Assembly: GCA_007693595.1 (NCBI GenBank)
Contig: REDI01000014.1
Location: 1-64,000, forward strand
Source of the DNA: Deltaproteobacteria bacterium
GTDB taxonomy: Bacteria > Myxococcota_A > UBA796 > GCA-2862545
Direction: 5' to 3'
Length of the DNA: 64,000 nucleotides
Shown: one piece after another, positions 48,001 through 55,746 of the stretch
Layout: the number at the start of each line of letters is the position of its first letter
Numbering within the stretch: position 1 is the first letter of the stretch
The notes under the pieces: generated by a model
Told to the model about the DNA's origin: nothing
The model's database searches: none
What the model saw: the letters and a program-made list of their open reading frames with translations, nothing else
Program-made: the position numbers and the translations under genes

Positions 48001-48095
48001 GCCACACAGTCCACCGCGAGCGCCGCAGCGGGCCACAGCAGGGCCGCCGCGAGGACGAGCGCTCTCGATGAGACGTTGATGTGGCGCCTGAACAC
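45036..48095 (-). CDS. Secreted beta-helix protein with MopE-type repeats and MYXO-CTERM-like tail
   Basis: GTG 48095, with GGAGG five bases before it, starts a signal peptide (LALAVDC-type end near residue 30). The 1019-residue product has a right-handed beta-helix across ~150-800 with recurrent units such as GGALYAAFADVSIEGSTF and GNQAEEAGGLW. Next come metal-binding repeats of MopE type (DCDDEDPSVG, DNDGDGVGG, GDCDDDDPDRI). The C-terminal KCSGCQAGRG, hydrophobic helix and RRRR match MYXO-CTERM-like sorting signals. It is probably exported and anchored or processed at the surface. The longer frame upstream (85 codons) lacks a signal peptide. Confidence 0.88.
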   Translation of the reverse strand: MFRRHINVSSRALVLAAALLWPAAALAVDCVAQPSRSPRLSDCLSDPSNTLIELADGVHRIARTTIDRPMTLRAQTPGAAAIAHRTLLEPIVIGSGELLDAYLLFRIDTEAGSVAFEDVHVRPALGTSTLDLSTNLVLGRVFEVDRGELVLRGVSLSASGGPISDDLEFLRPPSGVGSTVLPGGMLVLVRGSGRVVLEDVTVDRIHAPRMRGAAVHVAGELAEAEIRGSSLIRNVISRLGAVSASANGRIWVREHAGEAPVFRHLRSDFGGALYGQGARLQIDAGLFEANGHPRDVAPPSSTNEESCGGAILVASDSVLSVGNVLFLGNQADLGGSICASNTKMTVDGATFEGGRARRGGAIWVQGTTSLSSEVEIKDSTFDDNRIGLARSVEAEEDEHAIEPLGGALYAAFADVSIEGSTFQRNGEIEALHGRGGAVALLSGVLSVDDSSFSNNQALFGGALHSQDSRVALAFVTLQGNGGLGRTERGGALLVQAGDLELRHSEVLENEARRGGAIWHSEGKRLEVTETTVSGNQAEEAGGLWTDSSSAELSRATFQGNIAHSGAAGHLAMERGQDGELPDLQIQDSAFVSGEALRGGAVELREVQAVLSGVRFEDNTATGEQGRGGAIFALGRSVIELDEVSFLGNAAGRGGAIDVAREGLLTAVDVRFERNRATDLGGALNLPSGPPHQIVRGLFCHNTSSQAEAIWLAGDPDLADDHVPVVVRNSLFVSVDERSPPLLSLERAGLELRHSALVGSAGPTVLASTSSLALADTLLLWGGSELLPPLELDGDATISVDGGLAWPHPDRPLAQTSAGETLELELMREHPHLRGALRPTGGPPACSLEALHPRPFSPLLLDGWPAVEGDPVLGIFGGPHAFTEDWRTDLDEDGVPALFDCDDEDPSVGAWLVQYVDNDGDGVGGALWEGDDCELQEGNVLIGGDCDDDDPDRIDNCDEEAPCLDDDPDCEEPTGEVVLFYGAKCSGCQAGRGVLPWGGLLALLALARVRRRRAQVSDGR

Positions 48096-48153
48096 GACCA
48101 CCTCCAAAGGCCGACCATTGTAGCCAAGGCTCACCCCCAATCGCTGAGAGGTC

Positions 48154-49434
48154 TCAGGCCTTGACCCCGGTGGCGATGAACAGCGGCAGCAGGTTGCCCC
48201 CGAGGCCCTCGGCCCCTTCGGCCGCGCGCGCTTGGAGCGCCTGCGTGGCGGCCGCGAGTTGCGTCCACTCAGGACTCTTGGAGGAGATCCCATGCGCCTT
48301 GGCGATCGCACGCGCGTAGGCCCGGAGGCGCCGCTCGAGATCTTCAAGCGGCTGGATCCACATATTCTGAGAAGAGTGCACGTTCAGCTCGCGCGGTGTG
48401 AAGCCCGCGTGCTTGAGCCGGGCGAAGAGCTGCGGCCCAAGGGACATGCCCCCGCGCCCTATGGCGGGCACCTCGGGCAGCCCATGCGCCCGCCGCCGCT
48501 CAGCCTCGGCGACTAGGCCGCGAAAGGCGAGGGTGTAGGCATCGAGGGATCCGTCGAAGTAGAACTGTTCCGCGAGGCCGTCGGGCTCGACCATGATGCA
48601 CCGGCCACCTTGCCGGAGCACCCGATAGGCCTCGGCGAGCACGCTGCGGGTGTCGTCGCGGGTCTGGAGCGCCCGCACGGCGAGGACGATATCGACGCTC
48701 TCGTCGGGCAGGGGAAGATCGTCTGGAGGCCCCACCCTCAGCGCCACCCTCGGCCCCAAGGTCTGCAGGGAGGAGCGCGCCATCGAGATCCGATCGGGGT
48801 TGCGGTCGATGCCCAGGTACTTGAGCTTGGGTCTACGGGGCAGCAAGGTGAGGGCCGACCACGCCATGCGGCAGTAGATATCAACCATCTCACCCGCACC
48901 ATCGGGAATGGCCTCGAGCAGCAGGCGAGTGAAGTGCGAGTCCCACCAGCTCATCGCGCGGGCGTGATCGCTTCGCGTCGGATCCAGCATGCTCGGGACC
49001 GCCGCCCCGACCGAGGCGGCTCGATCCGCCAGCTCCCGCATGCAGCGGTCCTGCGAGATCCCAAGGTTCTCAGCCAAATCCCGAACAAAGCGCTCCTCGG
49101 CCTCGCTCACGATGCCGTCGGCCAAGATGCCGTCGATCGCGAGATGCAAGGAGGGAAGGCTCTCATCTTCGGCCTTAGCCCTGAGATAGTCGCAGTACTC
49201 CGCGGGCTCTTCGAGCACCGAGGAGATGGCCTGCGCGTGCTTGATAAAGAAGCGCGCCTGAGTCTTGAACTTGGGGTTGGCCTGCATTCCCTGCATCTTT
49301 CGACGATACTGGCTGATGGCCTGCGAGACGCGCTCGGGGTCCGCGTGCCGATCGATCGAGAAGAGCTCAAAGAGGTCGTCGACCTTGGCCAGATCGCACA
49401 ACTCTGCGGCCAGGTCGAGATACCGGGCTTCCAT
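48154..49434 (-). CDS. TerB-like domain fused to a class I methyltransferase
   Basis: Residues ~1-80 are helical and contain DLFELFSIDRHADPE and an Arg/Lys-rich segment. Residues ~90-135 resemble a TerB-like helical domain (AIDGILADGIVSEAEERFV). The second half is a SAM methyltransferase: YLGIDRNPDRISMARSSLQ, DDLPLPDESVDIVLAVRALQ and YRVLRQGGRCIMVEPDG. The usual G-x-G-x-G at motif I is replaced by the DIYCRMAWS segment, so SAM binding is plausible but not certain. ATG 49434 lacks a strong Shine-Dalgarno. Substrate unknown. Confidence 0.68.
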   Translation of the reverse strand: MEARYLDLAAELCDLAKVDDLFELFSIDRHADPERVSQAISQYRRKMQGMQANPKFKTQARFFIKHAQAISSVLEEPAEYCDYLRAKAEDESLPSLHLAIDGILADGIVSEAEERFVRDLAENLGISQDRCMRELADRAASVGAAVPSMLDPTRSDHARAMSWWDSHFTRLLLEAIPDGAGEMVDIYCRMAWSALTLLPRRPKLKYLGIDRNPDRISMARSSLQTLGPRVALRVGPPDDLPLPDESVDIVLAVRALQTRDDTRSVLAEAYRVLRQGGRCIMVEPDGLAEQFYFDGSLDAYTLAFRGLVAEAERRRAHGLPEVPAIGRGGMSLGPQLFARLKHAGFTPRELNVHSSQNMWIQPLEDLERRLRAYARAIAKAHGISSKSPEWTQLAAATQALQARAAEGAEGLGGNLLPLFIATGVKA

Positions 49435-49601
49435 GTCACACTCCGTTGGGCAGCCCCCTCAGCGTATCGCACCCCTCCCTCATGCGCGCCAGAGTTGACA
49501 CAGCCTTGCGACCCAGGGAGCCCATGGTCCCGCCGGGGAGGGCCACCGTACAGCGCGCACGCCAAGGTGAGGCCGCTCGACGATACGCCAGGGAGAACAC
49601 T

Positions 49602-50264
49602 TTACGACGAGGACTCGCCCCAATCTCGTACCGGCCAGCCTCGCTCGCGAGCCAACCGCCGGAGCCGGCGATCCGGGTGAACCACCACCGGCTGCCCGAC
49701 CCGCTCCAGAAGATCCGCGTCGGTGGCTGAGTCGGTGTAGAAGGTCATCTCGTCGAGGCGGACTCCCTCGCGACGGGCCCACTCTTCGACCCGGGTCGTC
49801 TTGTGCGCACCGAGGGCCGACGAGACGATGCCCCCACTGATCACCCCATCGACGACCTCGATCTCGGTGCAGGCGGCGAGCTCAAGATCCCAGGCCTCCA
49901 TGGCTGCAAGGGCGATGAACTGCGTGGTCGAAGAAGCGATAGCCACCCGATCCCCCTGCGCCCGATGACGCCGCAAGGCCTCCTCGGCCCCAGGCCTCAG
50001 CCGTTGCACGAGCTCTGCGGCAAAGAAGGCTCGGCTCCGTCGCTCCAGCTCCTCGGCAGGCATCCCCGCGTAGGTGGCGACCGCCTGGGAGAAGGCCTGA
50101 TCGAGCCCATCGCTCATGCCTAAGGCGTAGCGCAAGAACCAGTAGACCGCCCAGGCCGCATCGACGCTCCGCACCCTCCCCGCCCGGACCTCGGCGCGTA
50201 ACCAGAGATGGCCGGAGTTGCGGTCGATGAGGGTCTTATCGAAGTCGAACAGCGCGACGGCCAT
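49602..50264 (-). CDS. HAD-superfamily phosphatase (SerB-like, HAD-IB)
   Basis: The 220-residue product from ATG 50264 (GGAG before it) starts MAVALFDFDKTLIDRNSG with the DxDxT nucleophile. IASSTTQFIAL, Lys in LGAHKTTRVEEW and YTDSATDADLLERV complete the four HAD motifs. A helical cap (residues ~30-90) is of the SerB type. It likely removes phosphate from a small metabolite or phospholipid head group. It lies 23 bases downstream of the TerB-like gene stop on the same strand, so cotranscription is likely. Confidence 0.85.
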   Translation of the reverse strand: MAVALFDFDKTLIDRNSGHLWLRAEVRAGRVRSVDAAWAVYWFLRYALGMSDGLDQAFSQAVATYAGMPAEELERRSRAFFAAELVQRLRPGAEEALRRHRAQGDRVAIASSTTQFIALAAMEAWDLELAACTEIEVVDGVISGGIVSSALGAHKTTRVEEWARREGVRLDEMTFYTDSATDADLLERVGQPVVVHPDRRLRRLARERGWPVRDWGESSS

Positions 50265-50287
50265 CGAGGCTCCAGCGGGCGTGCCCT

Positions 50288-51124
50288 TCAGTCGGGGATG
50301 ACGCCACTCTTGTCGATCTCGGGGGCGGGCGCCGAGCCCCGCTCTGACCCAAAGAGTCGGTCGAGGATGAGGGCGATCCCCCGCAGGCGCGAGTCGACCA
50401 GACTCAGCGTGCGACCTTCTTCCGTGTGAAGCTGCACCGCGGCCGCCATGGTCGGAACACGAGAATAGGTGACGATGTCGGCCCACCGCACGAAGCTCGT
50501 GCCTTCGAGGAAGTGGGCCGACAGACCCGAGGGGTACAGCGCGATCACCACGACGTCGTCCAAGGCGATCGCCCGTACCGGACGACGGCCATCGGAGACC
50601 GCCTCGGCGATGGGGCCCGAGATCGCTTCTTCGAGGATCTGCACGCTATTCCACTGAACATCCTCGAGGATCTCGACGAGACGCTCAGGATCGACATCTT
50701 CGACCCCGCGACCCGAAAGCTCCCTGAGTACCCGGTCGACCGCCGTCGGCCCCAGCCTGAACTCCCTGGCGAGACGCTCGAGAAGCTCGCGCTCCTGCGC
50801 TTGGAGATCGCCGTCTTTCCAGGCCATTCGGGCCGCAAAACGAAGCCCCTTCCAGCGCTCTTCGGGAGAGGGTAGAGCCTTGGCGACCGCCTGGAGGTCG
50901 AGGGGATGGGCGCCGACCTGCTCGACCCAGGCCACCAGCTCACCAGGGTCCCGCCCTGGCAGGACACGCTGAAGGAACTCCAACTCCCCTTCGTCAATCT
51001 CGTGATCGGAGAAGGCGACGTGGACGAGCAGGGCGAGCAGCGCGTCGTCGGCGGGGTGGCCGGGCGTGAGCGCCTGTCGCGTGGGGTTGTCGACCAGATC
51101 CAAGAAGTCATCGACACGAGTCAT
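50288..51124 (-). CDS. TerB-like protein with C-terminal PH-like domain
   Basis: Residues ~20-125 form a TerB-like helical domain with the repeated acidic helix-turn motif: FSDHEIDEGELEFLQRVL and MAWKDGDLQAQERELLERL. Residues ~150-270 form a PH-like beta domain (VVVIALYPSGLSAHFLEG, RWADIVTYSRV). Such proteins are thought to bind metals or membranes. The gene precedes the HAD phosphatase in the same direction. The gene two further on (48154) also has a TerB-like segment. Confidence 0.7.
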   Translation of the reverse strand: MTRVDDFLDLVDNPTRQALTPGHPADDALLALLVHVAFSDHEIDEGELEFLQRVLPGRDPGELVAWVEQVGAHPLDLQAVAKALPSPEERWKGLRFAARMAWKDGDLQAQERELLERLAREFRLGPTAVDRVLRELSGRGVEDVDPERLVEILEDVQWNSVQILEEAISGPIAEAVSDGRRPVRAIALDDVVVIALYPSGLSAHFLEGTSFVRWADIVTYSRVPTMAAAVQLHTEEGRTLSLVDSRLRGIALILDRLFGSERGSAPAPEIDKSGVIPD

Positions 51125-51181
51125 CGTGAATCACCGTGCGCAAGGGGAGAGGAAGTCATACCACACCGGCTGGAGGTCGTC

Positions 51182-51718
51182 GTGTCTGGACGCCAGATCG
51201 CACGCGCACGGGGAACCCCTCAAGAGGTGCGAGAACGCCTCAACGCGCGGCTCATGGTGGTCGGGAACCTCTGGCTGCCCACCCGCCGGGAGCTCCACGA
51301 CTGGCACGACGCCCCCGCCCCCCTCTACCTGAGTTGGTCCCGAGGCGACGTCTTCGAGATCGGCCCCCGCCTCGAGACGATGCCAGCCGCTCGCCTGGCC
51401 CCGGTCTACCGCGGTCGCCTGATCGCCGATGGGAGCGATCACACCCGCCTCGTCGCGAGCCTACGCTGGCCGCTCTTCACCCTGACCGTGCTGGGCTTGC
51501 TCTGGATCATGCTGGCGGGCTGGGGCGTGGCGACCCTCACCAGCTACTCCCAAGGGACCACCCACCTCGGCTGGGTCGGGGCTTGGGGCGTGAGCAGCCT
51601 GATCGCGACGGTGGGCCCCGCCCTGGGGTGGTGGTACGGCGCCGCGGAGCTGTCGCAGGAACAGCCCTGGCTTGAGCAGGCCTTGTCCCAGGCCCCCCTT
51701 CCCGACGAAGACTGGTAG
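51182..51718 (+). CDS. Small membrane protein with two predicted helices
   Basis: GTG 51182 is preferred because GGAGG precedes it by five bases; the longer frame overlaps the divergent TerB-like gene. The 178-residue product has an N-terminal soluble part (residues ~1-90, with LWLPTRRELHDW and YLSWSRGDVFEIG) and two C-terminal membrane helices (LFTLTVLGLLWIMLAGWGVA, then LGWVGAWGVSSLIATVGPAL). No family recognised. Divergent from the TerB-like gene. Confidence 0.6.
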   Translation: MSGRQIARARGTPQEVRERLNARLMVVGNLWLPTRRELHDWHDAPAPLYLSWSRGDVFEIGPRLETMPAARLAPVYRGRLIADGSDHTRLVASLRWPLFTLTVLGLLWIMLAGWGVATLTSYSQGTTHLGWVGAWGVSSLIATVGPALGWWYGAAELSQEQPWLEQALSQAPLPDEDW

Positions 51719-51765
51719 CCCGATCGCGTTAGAACGCGCCCCACGAACCGCCCCTTGGAGGCTCC

Positions 51766-52491
51766 TTGCGCACGATCCTGACCTTCTTGCTCCTCGCGAG
51801 CTGCACCTCGCCCGCCACCAAGCGCCTCCAAGCCGACGTGTATGAGCTGCGGGAACGGATCGAGCGGCTCGAGTCCACCATCCGAACGCTCGAGGGTGCC
51901 GTCGGGCTCCCGGGCGACCCCGAGCGCGAGGCCGCGGCCATGGAGTTCGCCGTTCCGATCCGCGAGGCCCTGGACCGCTACGACATGCTCGCCGCTCGCG
52001 ACCTCGCCGAGACCTTGATCGAGCGCTACCCCGACACCCAGCTCGGACGGGCCGCCATCGACTTGGTCGAACAGCTCGAGCTCATCGGCTCCCCGGCCGG
52101 TGAGCTCCAAGTCGCCGACTGGATCCAGGGCGAGGCCCACCTCGACGACGATCGGCTGATCATGCTCGTCTTCATGGAGGCATGGTGCGCCTACTGCCGC
52201 CAAGAGGTCCCCGAGCTGCAGGGCCGCCTCGACGCCTTGCACGACGACGGACTCGACATCATCGGCCTGACGAGCCTGAGCCGAGACACCAGCCGAGAGG
52301 ACTTCCAGGCCTTCCTCGACGCCTCGGGGGCCAAGTTCCCCGTCGGTCTCGACGAGGGGCCTCTCGCGATCCGCTACCGGGTCGAAGGCGTCCCCTACGC
52401 CGTGCTCCTGAAGGACGGAAAGGTCCATTGGACGGGGAGCCCCGGACAGATGACGACCGAGGTTCTGCAGGGCATGTTGCCCGGCACTTGA
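51766..52491 (+). CDS. TlpA-like thioredoxin-fold lipoprotein
   Basis: The start is a TTG with GGAGG five bases before it. The product begins MRTILTFLLLASC (lipobox, Cys 13), followed by a coiled coil (residues ~20-50, VYELRERIERLESTIRTLE) and a thioredoxin domain. The redox site EAWCAYCRQEVPEL near residue 142 has CAYC. The cis-Pro loop VEGVPYAVLL follows at ~205. It should reduce or exchange disulfides in the periplasm. GTTAGAAC lies 40 bases upstream. Confidence 0.87.
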   Translation: MRTILTFLLLASCTSPATKRLQADVYELRERIERLESTIRTLEGAVGLPGDPEREAAAMEFAVPIREALDRYDMLAARDLAETLIERYPDTQLGRAAIDLVEQLELIGSPAGELQVADWIQGEAHLDDDRLIMLVFMEAWCAYCRQEVPELQGRLDALHDDGLDIIGLTSLSRDTSREDFQAFLDASGAKFPVGLDEGPLAIRYRVEGVPYAVLLKDGKVHWTGSPGQMTTEVLQGMLPGT

Positions 52492-52558
52492 GCGGCGTCT
52501 CGCAGGGCGCGGGGGCGTCTCCTCTCGCCGGTGCTACAACGTCACGGTGGAGGATGGC

Positions 52559-53608
52559 ATGAACATCGAAGAGATCGACCCCCTCGCCGCGTGGGCGTGG
52601 CGCGCGGAGCCCACCGCGATCCTCATCGAGGACGCGGGCTTGATCAACGAGACCTGGGCCGTCGTGATCGACGATGAGGCGGTCGGAGTGCTTCAGCTCC
52701 TCAACACGCACATCTTCGAGCCCACGGTCCACCTCGACATCGACGTCATCACCCGCCGGCTCGAGCAGCGCGGCCGGCAGACCCCTCGCCTGATCCCCAC
52801 CCAGCGTGGCGAGCTCTGGCACACCGATCCGCATGGGGGCGTGTGGCGATGTCTGACCTGGGTCGGCGACACGACCCACTCCAAGGTCTCATCCCCCGAC
52901 ATCGCCGAGAGCGCTGGGGCGCTGGTCGGGAGCTTCCACGCGGCCCTGTTCGGGTTCGAGCACCGCTTCGCCTTCGAGCGACCCGGAGCACACGACACCG
53001 CCCTGCACATGACCAAGCTACAAGAAGTCTTGGTCACGCACCGGAACCACACCCTGCGCTACGCCGTCGAGCCCTTGGCGGACGAGATCTGGGAGCTCTG
53101 GCAGCTCCTACAGGTCCCCAAGAACTTGCCGCCGCGCATTTGTCACGGGGACCTCAAGATCAGCAACGTACGCTTCATCGGGGACCGCGCCGTGGCGCTG
53201 ATCGATCTCGACACCCTCCAGTGGGGCACCCTCGACGCGGAGCTCGGGGATGCGCTGCGCTCGTGGTGCAATCCCCTCGCCGAAGATCACCCTGAACCCT
53301 ATTTCGACCTGGATCTCTTCGAGGCTTCTATGCGGGGCTACCTTCAGACCGCAGGTAAGCTTCCTTACACAAGGGCGGAGTGGCGCAGCGTCGTTCCGGG
53401 GGTGGAGCGCATCACCATCGAGCTGGCGAGCCGCTTCGCGCGAGACGCCCTCGAGGAGCGATACTTCTCCTGGAACACCCGCTACGAGCGCGCAGGCCTC
53501 CACAACCTGGCCCGCGCGCGCTCCATGATCGACCTGGCGCTCTCGGTTCATGAACGCGCCGACGAGGCCGAAGAACGCCTTGACCGGCTGCGCGCCGCAG
53601 GAAGCTGA
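52559..53608 (+). CDS. APH-fold phosphotransferase
   Basis: The 349-residue product from ATG 52559 (GGAGG five bases before) belongs to the aminoglycoside/choline kinase superfamily. The catalytic loop HGDLKISNVRF and metal Asp in ALIDLDTLQWG lie near residues 195 and 215; helical C terminus follows. The N-terminal lobe (residues ~10-90) has NETWAVVID as the ATP strand region. Phosphate acceptor unknown; resistance is not implied. It overlaps the next gene's upstream frame but not its chosen start. Confidence 0.82.
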   Translation: MNIEEIDPLAAWAWRAEPTAILIEDAGLINETWAVVIDDEAVGVLQLLNTHIFEPTVHLDIDVITRRLEQRGRQTPRLIPTQRGELWHTDPHGGVWRCLTWVGDTTHSKVSSPDIAESAGALVGSFHAALFGFEHRFAFERPGAHDTALHMTKLQEVLVTHRNHTLRYAVEPLADEIWELWQLLQVPKNLPPRICHGDLKISNVRFIGDRAVALIDLDTLQWGTLDAELGDALRSWCNPLAEDHPEPYFDLDLFEASMRGYLQTAGKLPYTRAEWRSVVPGVERITIELASRFARDALEERYFSWNTRYERAGLHNLARARSMIDLALSVHERADEAEERLDRLRAAGS

Positions 53609-53672
53609 GCCTTCCGCTCGCCAGGCGGCCCCCTCCCCTGGTATCGTTCGCCTCCTGACCCAAGGTGTGCCC

Positions 53673-54296
53673 GTGCCCGAATGCGGCCTCAAGGTGTTCA
53701 ACGAAAACGGTGAGCTCGCGCGGTCCCTGCGTGTCGGGCTCGACGACCCCATCGATCACGCAGGTCTGGAGCTCGTCAGGGCCGAATGCATCCAAGGCGT
53801 GACCTGCAGCTACGCCACGCTCGCAGACGCGGGCGGCCTCCGTGCCATCTACCTGCACAGCCAGCTTCTTCCGCCGAGCGTCAAGATCTTCGGTGTGCGA
53901 CGCCGCGTACAGGGACGCTGGGTCACGCACCGCCTGCCCCTGAGCCTCCGTGCCGGGGGGCGAGGATTCTGGGGCCCCGAATGCTTCTTCCGGCAGGTCG
54001 ACCTCACCTCGGAGTGCGCTTGGCTCGCGCCGCTGCTCCTGCGGCTCCGCCCCGCGATCGACAGCCGAGCGATCGGGGTGGGCAAGGAGGAGCTCTGGTC
54101 CTGGGAGCTCGACGATCAACGCTACTATTACGCCGACCGGAAGGGGCGTTGGGACCTGTACGGCGCGGGGAACACCCCGTTGCTCCGCCTCGAACAGGCC
54201 CTCCACCTCGCCGAGCCCGACTCCCCCGAGGCCTACCTCTGGGCGATCGGCGCGGTGCCCGTCGGCAGACGTTCTCGCCCCAAGCGCCCTACATAA
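53673..54296 (+). CDS. Unknown protein of 207 residues
   Basis: From GTG 53673 (AAGG before it; GTG 53667 is an alternative), the product starts MPECGLKVFNENGEL. It has many Trp, Arg and Leu (RLPLSLRAGGRGFWGPECFF, WSWELDDQRYYYADRKG) and no signal peptide or membrane helix. I recognise no family. The frame runs upstream into the APH gene for 41 codons. The 3' end overlaps the DUF493 gene by 8 bases on the opposite strand. Confidence 0.5.
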   Translation: MPECGLKVFNENGELARSLRVGLDDPIDHAGLELVRAECIQGVTCSYATLADAGGLRAIYLHSQLLPPSVKIFGVRRRVQGRWVTHRLPLSLRAGGRGFWGPECFFRQVDLTSECAWLAPLLLRLRPAIDSRAIGVGKEELWSWELDDQRYYYADRKGRWDLYGAGNTPLLRLEQALHLAEPDSPEAYLWAIGAVPVGRRSRPKRPT

Positions 54297-54564
54297 CAGC
54301 CCGAACGCCGTCGATCGCCCGAATGAGATCGTAGACCTCGAGCACCTCTTCGGCAGCCCCTAGCGTGAGGGTCAGCCTGAGACTGATGTAGGTGCCCTTT
54401 CGGGAAGGCTGCTCCCCCACCTCGTCGAGCCGCTCCCCAGCGAGGGCCTGGATCGCGGTCACCACCGCAGCGCGGCGACCGGCGGGAACCACGACCCGAA
54501 AGCGGTAGGGACCGGGGAAGCGGTGCGATGCACGCAACAGCTCGAGCGCCTCAGCGCGATCCAT
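54289..54564 (-). CDS. DUF493 (YbeD-like) protein
   Basis: A 91-residue protein: MDRAEALELLRASHRFPGPY, then RFRVVVPAG, the family's RKGTYISLRLTLTL strand pair and C-terminal LIRAIDGVRAVM. The size and pattern fit DUF493, ACT-like small proteins linked in some bacteria to lipoate ligase genes. ATG 54564 is supported by GAGGAGG five bases before. It is convergent with the upstream unknown gene and divergent from the YkgJ gene. Confidence 0.82.
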   Translation of the reverse strand: MDRAEALELLRASHRFPGPYRFRVVVPAGRRAAVVTAIQALAGERLDEVGEQPSRKGTYISLRLTLTLGAAEEVLEVYDLIRAIDGVRAVM

Positions 54565-54602
54565 TCGAACCTCCTCTACCCCTCTCATAGTGCTGAGCCG
54601 GT

Positions 54603-54608
54603 TACCCT
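54603..54608 (+). promoter_or_regulatory. TACCCT hexamer, candidate leaderless -10 element
   Basis: TACCCT within GGTTACCCT lies six bases before ATG 54615 with no Shine-Dalgarno between them. Confidence 0.35.
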
Positions 54609-54614
54609 GCAGCC

Positions 54615-55745
54615 ATGACTTCGACCCCTACACCAAGAACGGTGGCCGACACCCGCTGGGACTGCGGAGGCTGTACCAAGTGCTGCCGCCACTTCGCCCT
54701 CGGGCCGGTCTCCGACGAGATCGTTCAAGGGCTGCACGCCTTGCAGATCCAGCGCGACTGGGCGCCCGCAGCCGAAGGCTTCGCGGTCCAGCGCGAGGGT
54801 CCCCAAGGCACGACCGCCTGGTTCCTCAGGCGCCGCGACGACGGCGCGTGCATCTTCCTACGCGAAGACGGTCTCTGCGCCGTGCACGCCCTGCACGGAG
54901 CCCAAGCCAAGCCCTCTTTTTGCCGTGAGTACCCCTTTATGCTCATCGAGGAGCCCGACCTGCCGCCCGCGGTCGTCGTCCGGGGCGACTGTGGTGGCTG
55001 GGCAGAGTCCTTCCAAGAAGGTGCTCCGATCGTCGACGCCACAACCCCGCTGCTGAGCCTCAAACGCGCTCATCCCGCTGGGCGCTTTCACCTCGACCCG
55101 ATCCCGCTGCTGCGTGGGGTCGGCATCGGCCAAGGGCAGTGGGCCGCCGTCGAAGATCGGCTGGAGCCCCTCCTTCGCCAGCCCGCCGGTCAAGACTCAA
55201 CCATCGAACAGATCGTCTCCCGAAGCTGCCAAGCCCTGCACCAGCTCGTGGGCCGGCCCGCCCCCGATCCGGACCCCGAACGCTACCAAGGAGCCCTCGG
55301 GGCTTGCTCCCTCCACCTGCGCCGCGTCCTTCGACCGGCCGTCGAGCAACCTCCTGGCGACGATCCCGAGATCCGAGGCATGCACGCCTTCCTGCGCGAG
55401 TCTCTCGAGTTGCTCGACGCGGCAGCCTCCGAGTTACATCATCTCCGCCGCCTCGATCCTAGCGCGTCGCAATACCTGAGCCTCGTCCTTCGAAACGAGC
55501 TGCTCGGACGGCTCTTCCAGCCCCTCGGCGGCCTCCCTCCGTGGCTGGGGAGCGCGGCGCTCGGCGTGCGGATCGCCAGCGCGGCTTGCCCGGGCCAAGG
55601 GCCCATCCCCGCGCGCGAGCTCGGGCCTCGCCTCGCCACCTGGATCCGGCTCACCCGACACGCCACCACCCAGCGCTTCCTCATCCAGATGAGGCCGGCC
55701 CTCATCGACCTCTTCGAACACGCCTCCCCCGACCCCGGAGCCTGA
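54615..55745 (+). CDS. YkgJ-family Cys-cluster protein
   Basis: The 376-residue product has CGGCTKCCRHF near residue 17 and later Cys in CIFLREDGLCAVH and PSFCREYPF, the pattern of YkgJ/UPF0153 proteins thought to bind a metal or Fe-S cluster. The C-terminal 220 residues are mostly helical and unassigned. The gene lacks a Shine-Dalgarno. One base separates its stop from the next gene's GTG, so the three genes YkgJ, agmatinase-like and pgi form a tight run. Confidence 0.83.
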   Translation: MTSTPTPRTVADTRWDCGGCTKCCRHFALGPVSDEIVQGLHALQIQRDWAPAAEGFAVQREGPQGTTAWFLRRRDDGACIFLREDGLCAVHALHGAQAKPSFCREYPFMLIEEPDLPPAVVVRGDCGGWAESFQEGAPIVDATTPLLSLKRAHPAGRFHLDPIPLLRGVGIGQGQWAAVEDRLEPLLRQPAGQDSTIEQIVSRSCQALHQLVGRPAPDPDPERYQGALGACSLHLRRVLRPAVEQPPGDDPEIRGMHAFLRESLELLDAAASELHHLRRLDPSASQYLSLVLRNELLGRLFQPLGGLPPWLGSAALGVRIASAACPGQGPIPARELGPRLATWIRLTRHATTQRFLIQMRPALIDLFEHASPDPGA

Positions 55746-55746
55746 C

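Noticed and set aside
52559-53608. Aminoglycoside resistance gene
   Set aside because: The APH-fold motifs are present, but they are shared with choline and homoserine kinases and the context is chromosomal with no mobile element.
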